Positions 1-5,652 of a stretch of DNA of 5,652 nucleotides are shown piece after piece (within the stretch, counting starts at the first letter, position 1; each line of letters opens with the position of its first letter). Origin of the DNA: an uncultured Spartobacteria bacterium. GTDB lineage: Bacteria > Verrucomicrobiota > Verrucomicrobiia > Chthoniobacterales > UBA6821. Position numbers and translations under genes: made by a program. Where the stretch lies: NCBI GenBank assembly GCA_903831635.1, contig CAIKYN010000048.1, positions 1 through 5,652 on the forward strand. The letters are read 5' to 3'. The notes beneath the pieces are model-generated. The model saw nothing but the letters and a program-made list of their open reading frames with translations, did not search any database and was not told the origin of the DNA.

Positions 1-67
1 CACCGATCCCGTCAGCAAGATGCACGATCAGTCCCAAAGCTCTGGAATAGGAGTCAGGTGCTTCCAT
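1..67 (-). CDS. 5' fragment of an unrecognised gene downstream of rdgB
   Basis: On the minus strand an ATG at 67-65 opens a frame with no stop up to the left edge of the window. It gives 22 residues beginning MEAPDSYSRALGLIVHLADG. It starts 20 bp after the rdgB stop and no terminator-like hairpin lies between, so if real it is probably co-transcribed with rdgB. The stretch ALGLIVHLADGIG is moderately hydrophobic and could be a helix, but 22 residues are too few to assign a family. There is no good ribosome binding site, only a weak CGGA 10-13 bases upstream; the other starts in this window lack one too. A frame of this length can stay open by chance, so the call rests mainly on strand and position. 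Confidence 0.4.
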   Translation of the reverse strand, partial: MEAPDSYSRALGLIVHLADGIG

Positions 68-87
68 GGAGTAGATCCGTTTACTTT

Positions 88-732
88 TTAGCTTTTTCTG
101 GATGCCCACCACTCGCGGAACTGGGCAAGCGCCCTGCTCCGGTGACTCATGCTGTGTTTGATCTCGGAGGAAAGTTCCCCAAAAGATTCCTTGTAACCAA
201 TCGGCATGAAAATGGGATCGTAGCCGAATCCACCCTCTCCCCTCACCTCATGAGCCAGAATTCCCTCCACGGTGCCGTCGAAAGTCGCCAGGGTGATGCC
301 ATTCTCGGCCACTGCCAGCACGCAGCGGAAGCGTGCCGTACGGACTTCGTCAGGAAAGCCTTTCATCTTTTTGAGCACTAGAGCGGTGTTCTGCTCGTCT
401 GTGCAACCGGGGCCGGCATAGCGGGCAGAGTAGACACCGGGCTCTTTTCCCAGCGCATCGACTTCGAGTCCTGAGTCATCTGCCAGAACGATCCCTGAGA
501 CATGACGGGAAATCCCCTCAGCCTTGAGCTTGGAGTTTTCTTCAAAAGTGACACCCGTCTCCTCAATCTCAGGAAGGTGGTCATGCTGGGTGGCGTCGGT
601 GACAAGGACCCCCTCCCCGAGCATGGTCTGGATCTCGCGGGTCTTATGCTTGTTTCTAGTGGCCAGAAGAATCTCTGTTTTTTCGTGCTGACTCAGCTTG
701 GCGGACGGGTTGTTTTCAGTTTCCATGGACAT
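88..732 (-). CDS. rdgB: XTP/dITP diphosphatase, RdgB/HAM1 family
   Basis: This 214-residue protein is a cytosolic house-cleaning enzyme. The family hydrolyses dITP, XTP and ITP to the monophosphate and pyrophosphate, keeping deaminated purines out of DNA and RNA. The Ham1p-family hallmarks are all present in order: the substrate loop ATRNKHK (24-30), ETGVTFEENSKLKA (58-71), the metal/catalytic acid motif LADDSGLEVDAL (83-94, with D85 and D86), PGVYSARYAG (98-107), GEGGFGYDPIF (165-175) and the C-terminal FGELSSEIKHSMSHRSRAL (184-202, with SHR 196-198). Length is slightly above the usual 195-200 because of about 20 polar residues before the conserved ILLATRN. Met1 (732-730) and Met3 (726-724) are both possible starts; there is no other ATG, GTG or TTG before the conserved core. 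The start lies 17 bp from the divergent leuS start, so its promoter probably overlaps leuS. No Shine-Dalgarno sequence is visible. Confidence 0.96.
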   Translation of the reverse strand: MSMETENNPSAKLSQHEKTEILLATRNKHKTREIQTMLGEGVLVTDATQHDHLPEIEETGVTFEENSKLKAEGISRHVSGIVLADDSGLEVDALGKEPGVYSARYAGPGCTDEQNTALVLKKMKGFPDEVRTARFRCVLAVAENGITLATFDGTVEGILAHEVRGEGGFGYDPIFMPIGYKESFGELSSEIKHSMSHRSRALAQFREWWASRKS

Positions 733-755
733 CTACTACTTCGAACCAGATGTCC
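727..755. promoter_or_regulatory. Inverted repeat spanning the divergent rdgB and leuS start codons
   Basis: GGACATCT (727-734) and AGATGTCC (748-755) form a perfect 8-bp inverted repeat around a 13-base spacer that contains the palindrome TTCGAA (740-745). Each arm contains one gene's start codon, so both genes begin AGATGTCC. Read as DNA it could be an operator between two divergent genes. Read as RNA, either transcript could fold so that its AUG is in the stem, provided the transcript starts upstream of the dyad. Part of the symmetry may be trivial, since both proteins start Met-Ser. The repeat is directly seen; any function is inference. Confidence 0.4.
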
Positions 756-3308
756 GTTACCCGCAAGAACTATCCTTTTCCCGAATTCGAAGGCCGCTGG
801 CAAAAGCATTGGCTTGAGAGCGGAGCCTTCCGAGCCGCCAATCCCGGGGATCCCGATTTCCGTGCCGAGGCAAAGAAATACTTCGTGCTCGATATGTTTC
901 CCTATCCGAGCGGCGATGGTCTCCATGTGGGCCATGTCGAGGGATACACGGCGACCGATATTCTCGCCCGCTATCACCGACTGAAGGGTGATAACGTCCT
1001 TCATCCTATGGGATGGGATGCTTTCGGCCTTCCCGCCGAGCAGTATGCGATCAAAACGGGACAGCACCCCCGGATCACGACCCAGCGGAACATCGACAAC
1101 TTCCGCACCCAGCTCCAGTCCCTAGGCTTCAGCTACGACTGGTCACGGGAAATCAGTACAACCGACCCTGAGTACTTCCGCTGGACTCAGTGGATTTTCC
1201 TCCAACTTTACAATGCCTGGGTAAATCCCGCCACGAACCGCGCGGAACCCATCTCCACGTACACTGGGGATGACCCGGATAGCGTCCGTCTGGCCTTTGT
1301 TTCTGACAAACCGGTTAACTGGTGCCCCGAACTTGGAACCGTACTGGCGAACGAGGAGGTCGTGGATGGCAAGAGCGAGGTGGGAGGATTCCCCGTCGAG
1401 CGTCGGCCAATGCGCCAATGGATGCTCCGGATCACCGCCTACACGGAGCGTCTGATCGACGATCTTGACGGCCTGGATTGGCCTGAATCGATCAAACTGC
1501 TTCAGCGCAATTGGATTGGTCGAAGCGAAGGTGCCGAGGTACGATTCGCCCTCGAAGGTTTTGAAGAAACCGTGACAGTCTTCACCACGCGTCCCGACAC
1601 ACTTTTTGGGGCCACCTACCTTGTGCTGGCTCCGGAGCATCCGCTGGTCGAGACGATCACTGCTCCGTACCAGGCCGAAGCGGTCACCGCCTATAAGAAA
1701 GCCTGCTCCGCAAAGAGCGACCTAGAGCGCACCGACCTCGCAAAGGAAAAAACCGGGGTCTCACTTGGCATCTCTGCGATCAATCCGTTCAACGGTGAGA
1801 AGATTCCCGTCTGGATTGCCGATTATGTCCTCACGGGATATGGGACCGGTGCCATCATGGCAGTCCCGGCTCATGATGAACGCGATCATGAGTTCGCCGT
1901 AGCCTTCGGACTTCCCATCCGTGAAGTTGTTCGTCCTGATGAAGCCCCGAGCGAAAAATCGGGCTGTTTTAGCGGTGAAGGAATCGCCGTGAATTCGGGT
2001 CTGCTGGAGGGGCTCAGGACTCCGGAAGCCAAGCGGAAGATGATCACCTGGCTTGAGGAGCAAAACTTCGGAAAAGGCACCATCACTTACAAGCTTCGCG
2101 ACTGGCTTTTCTCCCGTCAGCGTTACTGGGGCGAGCCATTCCCTATCGTCTGGGAAGAGGGAAGCCACCGGCCTCTCGATGCCAGCGAGCTTCCTGTGGA
2201 ACCTCCCGCGATGGATGATTTCAAACCGACAGGAACCGCCGAGCCCCCACTCTCGAAGGCTGTGGACTGGGTTCGTTACTCCGAGACTGCTCGTCGCGAG
2301 CTGAACACGATGCCCCAGTGGGCTGGCTCCTGCTGGTACTACCTGCGTTTCTGCGATCCAAAGAACCCGGAGCGCTTTATCAGCAAGGAAGCAGAGCAAT
2401 ACTGGATGGGCGGAACAGGAACTCCAGGTGGAGTTGATCTCTATGTGGGAGGCACCGAGCACGCCGTTCTGCATCTACTCTATGCCCGTTTCTGGCACAA
2501 GGTGCTCTTTGATCTCGGACACCTGACGACCCCGGAGCCATTCCAGAGACTGGTTAACCAGGGAATGATCCTCGGTGATGATGGTCAGAAGATGTCGAAG
2601 AGCCGTGGCAACGTGGTCAATCCCGATACTGTCGTTGCCGAATACGGTGCCGACGCGCTCCGACTTTACGAAATGTTCATGGGCCCCTTGGAGCATGGGA
2701 AGCCCTGGAGCATGACCGGTGTCGAGGGAGTCTACCGATTCCTGGCACGAGTGTGGCGCATGGCGATGACGGAGAATCAGGAAGGAAATTGGGTCCTCTC
2801 CGAGGATCTTGCGGAACGAGAACTTACTGCAGGCCAACGCCGCGTCCTGCACGCCACAATCAAGAAGGTGACTCAGGATATCGAGTCGCTCAGTTTCAAT
2901 ACGGCGATCTCCCAGATGATGATCTTCACGAACGAGTTCACCAATGCGAAGCCCCGCCCGCTGGAAGCACTCCGCCTCTTCCTCCCGCTACTCAGCCCCT
3001 TTGCTCCCCACCTGGTTGAGGAGATCTGGTCCCTCCTCGCAGTTAGGTTTGCTGGATTCACAGGACTCGCCTCTCAGTCAGCCTGGCCAGCATGGAACGA
3101 GGAGTATCTGGTTGTTGATGAGATCTCCTATGCGGTGCAGATCAATGGCAAGGTTCGGGGCCATCTCACGGTTCCTACGGGAGCAGATAAGGAGAGCGTG
3201 GAGAAGGCTGCATTCTCTGATCCAGCACTCGCAGAGCACCTAGAAGGAAAGGAAGTAAAGAAAGTGATTGTCGTCCCGGGACGACTCGTGAATATCGTGA
3301 TAGCCTAA
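750..3308 (+). CDS. leuS: Leucyl-tRNA synthetase
   Basis: This 852-residue cytosolic class Ia synthetase attaches leucine to tRNA-Leu; the E. coli enzyme has 860 residues. The Rossmann fold carries the HIGH-type motif HVGH (59-62) and the KMSKS loop (614-618). The CP1 editing domain, which removes mischarged amino acids, has the threonine-rich motif TTRPDT (279-284) and GYGTGAIMAVPAHDERD (363-379), with D379 at the position of the conserved editing aspartate. RDWLFSRQRYWGEP (450-463), MPQWAGSCWYYLRF (521-534) and YVGGTEH (565-571) follow, then the anticodon-binding helices (about 660-790) and the C-terminal domain with AVQINGKVRG (795-804). Near VNWCPELGTVLANE the zinc-module cysteines are missing, and a PVC-like insert precedes it (about 158-180). 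The start at 750 gives the family-typical SVTRKNYPFPEFEGRWQ; no Shine-Dalgarno precedes it. The next gene follows after 41 bp in the same direction. Confidence 0.98.
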   Translation: MSVTRKNYPFPEFEGRWQKHWLESGAFRAANPGDPDFRAEAKKYFVLDMFPYPSGDGLHVGHVEGYTATDILARYHRLKGDNVLHPMGWDAFGLPAEQYAIKTGQHPRITTQRNIDNFRTQLQSLGFSYDWSREISTTDPEYFRWTQWIFLQLYNAWVNPATNRAEPISTYTGDDPDSVRLAFVSDKPVNWCPELGTVLANEEVVDGKSEVGGFPVERRPMRQWMLRITAYTERLIDDLDGLDWPESIKLLQRNWIGRSEGAEVRFALEGFEETVTVFTTRPDTLFGATYLVLAPEHPLVETITAPYQAEAVTAYKKACSAKSDLERTDLAKEKTGVSLGISAINPFNGEKIPVWIADYVLTGYGTGAIMAVPAHDERDHEFAVAFGLPIREVVRPDEAPSEKSGCFSGEGIAVNSGLLEGLRTPEAKRKMITWLEEQNFGKGTITYKLRDWLFSRQRYWGEPFPIVWEEGSHRPLDASELPVEPPAMDDFKPTGTAEPPLSKAVDWVRYSETARRELNTMPQWAGSCWYYLRFCDPKNPERFISKEAEQYWMGGTGTPGGVDLYVGGTEHAVLHLLYARFWHKVLFDLGHLTTPEPFQRLVNQGMILGDDGQKMSKSRGNVVNPDTVVAEYGADALRLYEMFMGPLEHGKPWSMTGVEGVYRFLARVWRMAMTENQEGNWVLSEDLAERELTAGQRRVLHATIKKVTQDIESLSFNTAISQMMIFTNEFTNAKPRPLEALRLFLPLLSPFAPHLVEEIWSLLAVRFAGFTGLASQSAWPAWNEEYLVVDEISYAVQINGKVRGHLTVPTGADKESVEKAAFSDPALAEHLEGKEVKKVIVVPGRLVNIVIA

Positions 3309-3349
3309 GGAATGGTACTTCCCCTCACCCATCCACAGCACATCATCCT

Positions 3350-3766
3350 ATGAAAATTCGCAGTCTTCTCATCGCCGTCTCGTTGATCCTTTCGGTGTTT
3401 TCACTACGAGCTGACGAGGATACGCCACTTGAGAAGCAGATGCAGATCATGGCCCGGAGCATGAAACAGCTCTCCCAGCAGGTTGGTGATTCCACGAAAC
3501 AGCAGGAAAGCATCACCCTCCTCGAAACTCTTAAGAAGGCTGCCTCCGACTCGAAGGGATTGGCCCCCCGGAAGACAGGCTCGATTCCCCAAGCGGATCG
3601 GGAGAAATTCCTGACCGACTACAAGGCGCAGATGGACAAACTTTCCGAAGCCTTCAACCAGATTGAAGAGGCCGTGAAGAGTGGCAAGTACGATCAGGCA
3701 AAAGCCCTGCTCGCCACCATCGGACCAATCAAGAAAGAGGGACACTCCAAGTTCAAGCAGGACTAG
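3350..3766 (+). CDS. Secreted cytochrome b562-family protein
   Basis: This 138-residue protein has a signal peptide (residues 1-21: MKIR, then a hydrophobic core LLIAVSLILSVFSL, with likely cleavage after LRA), so the mature part is probably periplasmic. The rest is charged, helical and cysteine-free, and lines up along its length with E. coli cytochrome b562 (CybC), a four-helix haem protein. LEKQM (27-31) matches the mature LEDNM that carries the axial methionine. The stretch from LETLKKAASDSK (58-69) matches helix 2, and EEAVKSGKYDQAKALL (106-121) matches the third helix and its loop. GHSKF (131-135) matches YHQKY, which carries the axial histidine. Both haem ligands, M31 and H132, are therefore present, 101 residues apart against 95 in E. 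coli. Haem binding is inferred by this alignment from memory. The family's physiological role is poorly known; electron transfer is the usual suggestion. It follows leuS by 41 bp and may be read with it. No Shine-Dalgarno is seen. Confidence 0.8.
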   Translation: MKIRSLLIAVSLILSVFSLRADEDTPLEKQMQIMARSMKQLSQQVGDSTKQQESITLLETLKKAASDSKGLAPRKTGSIPQADREKFLTDYKAQMDKLSEAFNQIEEAVKSGKYDQAKALLATIGPIKKEGHSKFKQD

Positions 3767-3767
3767 G

Positions 3768-3785
3768 GCTGATCCTTTGATCAGT
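3768..3785 (+). terminator. Hairpin just after the cytochrome b562 gene
   Basis: CTGATC (3769-3774) and GATCAG (3779-3784) form a perfect 6-bp stem with a CTTT loop, extended by a G-U pair at 3768/3785. It lies 2 bases after the stop codon. No T-run follows, so it is not a classical intrinsic terminator; it may instead stabilise the 3' end of the transcript. Confidence 0.3.
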
Positions 3786-3810
3786 GCATCGGATCCTGGG
3801 GATAGGTCAT

Positions 3811-3839
3811 GGGGAAAGAGTTGAATCACCCTTTTCCCT
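3811..3839. terminator. Weak hairpin in the convergent gap
   Basis: GGGAAA (3812-3817) pairs with TTTCCC (3833-3838) around a loop of about 13 to 15 bases, with G-T pairs at both ends of the stem. It sits in the middle of the 111-bp gap between two convergent genes, where a terminator is expected for each. On the plus strand the following bases are only moderately T-rich (TCATTTCCTAAAACTTATT). A second 5-bp repeat, CTAGT (3859-3863) with ACTAG (3877-3881), overlaps the stop of the opposing gene and could serve that transcript. Neither is a strong terminator. Confidence 0.25.
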
Positions 3840-3877
3840 CATTTCCTAAAACTTATTACTAGTCCTCTATTACCAAA

Positions 3878-4837
3878 CTAGGCCGATCCAATCAGGATGC
3901 CGGTGATAAAGACCAGTACTCCTCCGACCACCACCTGAAAGGTGGCCGCCAGCAGGGGGGTATCCATATATTTGTGGCGGATCCAGGCAATCGCGGCCAA
4001 CTCGACAGCCACGACGGCAACGGCAACCGCCATGGCTACGCCAAACCCGGGAATAAGGAAGGGGAGTGTATGCCCGATACCCCCGAGCGTTGTCATCAGC
4101 CCGCAAATGGTTCCGCGAATGTAGGGATGACCGCGACCGCTGAGAACCCCATCATCGGAAAGTGCCTCGGCAAATCCCATGCTGATACCTGCCCCGATGG
4201 AAGCGGCCAGACCAACAAGAAAAGCGTCATGGCTGTCACGCGTCGCAAAGGCTGCTGCAAAGACGGGAGCGAGGGTCGAGACAGAGCCATCCATCAGTCC
4301 GGCAAGACCGGGCTGGATGTACTGAAGGATGAACATCCGGCGCTCGGTTTCGCGCTCCACATCCAGTTCCCCACTCTTCTCCAAGTATTCACGGAATCCG
4401 GCGGCCAATTCCTCATGGGAAGCTTCGACCAGGGCAAGCTCGTTCAGGAGTTTGCGGACATTAAGATTTAAAGTTTGTTTGGCGGCAGCCTCGTAAAATC
4501 TTCGGGCCTCATACTCCATTGTTTCGACTTCTTTTCGGACTTGATCAATCGTCAGGAGTTGAGAGAGCCAGAGTGGCTTGCGCGAGATGAAACCCTTTAC
4601 GTCCTGGCGTCGGACGAATGGAAGATTTTCTCCATAGGAGGCCTTGAAGGTTTCCATAAGACGATGAGCGTGGCCCAACTCCTCATCCCGCATCGTGATC
4701 AGCGTCCGTGCCGTGGCAGGATACTGTCCTTTCAGTCGCTCGGCAAACTGACCATAGATCCTTGAGTCGTCCTCTTCCGAGGTAATCGCGAGAGCAAGGA
4801 TCTCCTGCTCGTTGAGTTCATGGAAGAACCTGGGCAT
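3878..4837 (-). CDS. mbfA: Membrane-bound ferritin / VIT-type iron exporter (MbfA-like, Er-VIT)
   Basis: This 319-residue inner-membrane protein fuses two domains. Residues about 8-165 form a rubrerythrin/ferritin-like four-helix domain with a full set of diiron ligands: E21 (in SEEDDSRIY), E53 and H56 (EELGH), E108 (EYEARRFY), and E138 and H141 (EASH). Residues about 170-319 form a VIT1/CCC1 transporter with about five hydrophobic segments (173-198, 206-226, 242-263, 265-286, 298-317). This part includes GLMDGS, with D183 at the conserved transport aspartate, and SMGFAEALS (219-227), the usual SMGxxEyLS signature. The loop between segments 2 and 3 is short, so the cytosolic metal-binding domain of eukaryotic VIT1 is absent and the ferritin domain probably takes that role. 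Characterised rhizobial MbfA proteins export iron and protect against peroxide; manganese is an alternative substrate. The gene lies 68 bp downstream of hisA on the same strand. A near-perfect dyad ends 3 bp before the start. No Shine-Dalgarno is seen. Confidence 0.9.
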   Translation of the reverse strand: MPRFFHELNEQEILALAITSEEDDSRIYGQFAERLKGQYPATARTLITMRDEELGHAHRLMETFKASYGENLPFVRRQDVKGFISRKPLWLSQLLTIDQVRKEVETMEYEARRFYEAAAKQTLNLNVRKLLNELALVEASHEELAAGFREYLEKSGELDVERETERRMFILQYIQPGLAGLMDGSVSTLAPVFAAAFATRDSHDAFLVGLAASIGAGISMGFAEALSDDGVLSGRGHPYIRGTICGLMTTLGGIGHTLPFLIPGFGVAMAVAVAVVAVELAAIAWIRHKYMDTPLLAATFQVVVGGVLVFITGILIGSA

Positions 4838-4840
4838 CGG

Positions 4841-4858
4841 TTTCTAAGATTCTTGAAA
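4841..4858 (-). promoter_or_regulatory. Dyad immediately upstream of the iron exporter start
   Basis: On the minus strand the leader reads TTTCAAGAATCTTAGAAA, a palindrome with arms TTTC-AAGA and TCTT-(A)-GAAA around one central base. The only flaw is one extra base (4845). It ends 3 bases before the ATG. It could be an operator for a metal-responsive repressor, and binding here would block promoter clearance or initiation. It does not resemble the classical Fur 19-mer. The symmetry is seen in the sequence; the regulator is unknown. Confidence 0.35.
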
Positions 4859-4885
4859 GGAGCCGAATAGGGAGAACCAGAACGA

Positions 4886-4912
4886 GGAAATTCTTTAGAT
4901 TAGAATCATTCC
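4886..4912 (-). other. Hairpin over the hisA stop codon
   Basis: On the minus strand, GGAA (4912-4909) and ATTCT (4906-4902, partly overlapping in the TGA stop) pair with AGAAT (4894-4890) and TTCC (4889-4886). This gives a 9-bp stem with a 2-base bulge and a 7-base loop. The following transcript is pyrimidine-rich but lacks a clean T-run. It could attenuate read-through from hisA into the iron exporter gene or protect the hisA 3' end; it is A/T-rich and may be chance. Confidence 0.3.
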
Positions 4913-5619
4913 AAAATGGTTCTGAGATCTTCGGGCATCCGACCTTCATAAAGGGCACGGCCAATGATCGCTCCATGGATTCCGGGGATCGTTGCAAGTT
5001 GCCGTAGATCCTCCGGTCCCGAGACTCCCCCGCTGGCAATCAAGTCACAGGGAACGGCCGTGGCCATCTCATGCATAGCGGCAAGGTTCGGCCCCTGCAG
5101 CATCCCATCGGTGGCGATATCGGTATAGATAATGGTCCGGATCCCGGCATTCACAGCCTCACGAGCGAGGTCGAGAGCGGTAAGTTCCATCGTCTCGACC
5201 CATCCTTTCACGGCAACCTTCCCATCCTTGGCATCAATACCCACGGCAAGTCGTGCAGGACCGAAGGCACCAGCTGCCTCCGCAAGGAATCCCGGTTCGG
5301 CCGCCTTGGTACCAATAATGACCCGGCGAACACCGGTAGCCAATCCGGCCTCGATCGATCCGGCATCACGCATCCCTCCACCGAGTTCACATGGCACGGA
5401 GACGGCCTTCGTGATCTCCCGGATCACCTCAAGGTTCCGACTCTTCCCCTCGAAGGCTGCATCCAGATCGACAAGATGGATCCAATCCGCACCCGCAGCC
5501 TGCCACTTCAGTGCCATGGCGACGGGATCGTCACTGTAGACGGTTTTTTTTGCAGCCAGGCCGCGTTCCAGGCGGACAACCTGACCATCCATAAGATCAA
5601 TCGCGGGATAGAGGAGCAT
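4906..5619 (-). CDS. hisA: Phosphoribosylformimino-5-aminoimidazole carboxamide ribotide isomerase
   Basis: This 237-residue cytosolic (beta/alpha)8-barrel enzyme catalyses the Amadori rearrangement of ProFAR to PRFAR, the fourth step of histidine biosynthesis. The start YPAIDLMDGQVVRL (4-17) contains the catalytic base D8. HLVDLDAAFEG (48-58), ELGGGMRD (78-85), VIIGTKA (100-106), GIDAKDGKVAVKGW (127-140, with the second catalytic aspartate D129), YTDIATDGMLQGPN (165-178), ASGGVS (195-200) and IIGRALYEG (228-236) are all classical. The glycine loops at 80-82, 197-198 and 230 bind the two phosphates. Length is normal for HisA (about 240). The half-barrel repeat is intact, and the sequence fits HisA and not the cyclase HisF, which starts with a conserved RIIPCLD-type motif. 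The start at 5619 is at the conserved N-terminus; its leader (5620-5652) shows no Shine-Dalgarno and no other feature. No other his gene is inside the window. A run of eight A occurs at codons 23-26. Confidence 0.97.
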   Translation of the reverse strand: MLLYPAIDLMDGQVVRLERGLAAKKTVYSDDPVAMALKWQAAGADWIHLVDLDAAFEGKSRNLEVIREITKAVSVPCELGGGMRDAGSIEAGLATGVRRVIIGTKAAEPGFLAEAAGAFGPARLAVGIDAKDGKVAVKGWVETMELTALDLAREAVNAGIRTIIYTDIATDGMLQGPNLAAMHEMATAVPCDLIASGGVSGPEDLRQLATIPGIHGAIIGRALYEGRMPEDLRTILE

Positions 5620-5652
5620 GTTGGTAAAAGTAAAGAGATGGAAAAGTGAAGC

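Noticed and set aside
58..381. A 107-codon open frame on the plus strand at the left edge
   Set aside because: It is antisense to the conserved C-terminal half of rdgB.
1761..2474. A 237-codon open frame on the minus strand
   Set aside because: It is entirely antisense to the editing and catalytic parts of leuS, which is clearly coding, and its translation shows no domain-like pattern.
3309..3349. Possible terminator between leuS and the cytochrome gene (GGAA/TTCC)
   Set aside because: The stem is only 4 bp with no T-run, too weak to separate the two genes.
3404..3829. A 141-codon open frame on the minus strand over the cytochrome gene
   Set aside because: It overlaps a gene with a signal peptide and matching haem ligands; the antisense translation has no recognisable features.
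3974..4471. A 165-codon open frame on the plus strand
   Set aside because: It lies antisense to the iron exporter gene, whose diiron and membrane motifs are unambiguous; the frame is a shadow.
4857..4863. AAAGGAG, a Shine-Dalgarno-like string on the plus strand
   Set aside because: No plus-strand gene starts after it; the region is the leader of a minus-strand gene.
4890..4906. ATTCT/AGAAT dyad as a possible Fur or Irr box
   Set aside because: It is far from the classical Fur 19-mer, only loosely like an Irr element, overlaps the hisA stop, and is better described as a weak hairpin.
5071..5649. A 192-codon open frame on the plus strand
   Set aside because: It is antisense to nearly all of hisA, with a low-complexity, His/Gly/Ser-rich translation typical of a shadow frame.

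Overview
This window is chromosomal housekeeping DNA from a free-living bacterium, GC-rich by eye (roughly mid-50s percent). Three things suggest a member of the PVC group, most likely Verrucomicrobiota: the character of the leucyl-tRNA synthetase (a PVC-like insert before the VNWCP motif and loss of the usual zinc cysteines), an Er-VIT/MbfA-type iron exporter next to a cytochrome b562, and the absence of Shine-Dalgarno sequences at every start. The phylum is inferred from sequence character, not shown by a marker gene.

Layout, left to right. Positions 1-67 (minus) hold the first 22 codons of an unrecognised gene that runs off the left edge. Positions 88-732 (minus) are rdgB, the dITP/XTP pyrophosphatase. 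After only 17 bp comes the divergent gene leuS (750-3308, plus). The junction contains a perfect 8-bp inverted repeat covering both start codons. A further 41 bp on, in the same direction, is a small secreted cytochrome b562-family protein (3350-3766, plus) with both haem ligands kept. A 111-bp convergent gap (3767-3877) holds several weak hairpins. Then on the minus strand come a membrane-bound ferritin/VIT iron exporter of the MbfA type (3878-4837) and, upstream of it in transcription, hisA of histidine biosynthesis (4906-5619). The last 33 bases are the leader of hisA.

How the genes relate. rdgB cleans the nucleotide pool, leuS charges tRNA-Leu and hisA makes histidine; they share no pathway and simply sit together. 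The one functional theme visible is iron and haem: the convergent pair of a periplasmic b-type cytochrome and a ferritin-fused iron exporter. Their convergent orientation rules out a shared operon, so this is suggestive only.

No convincing new system, mobile element, CRISPR array, tRNA or rRNA was seen. The points most worth a second look are the start-codon dyad at rdgB/leuS, the dyad just upstream of the iron exporter, and the zinc-less LeuS module.
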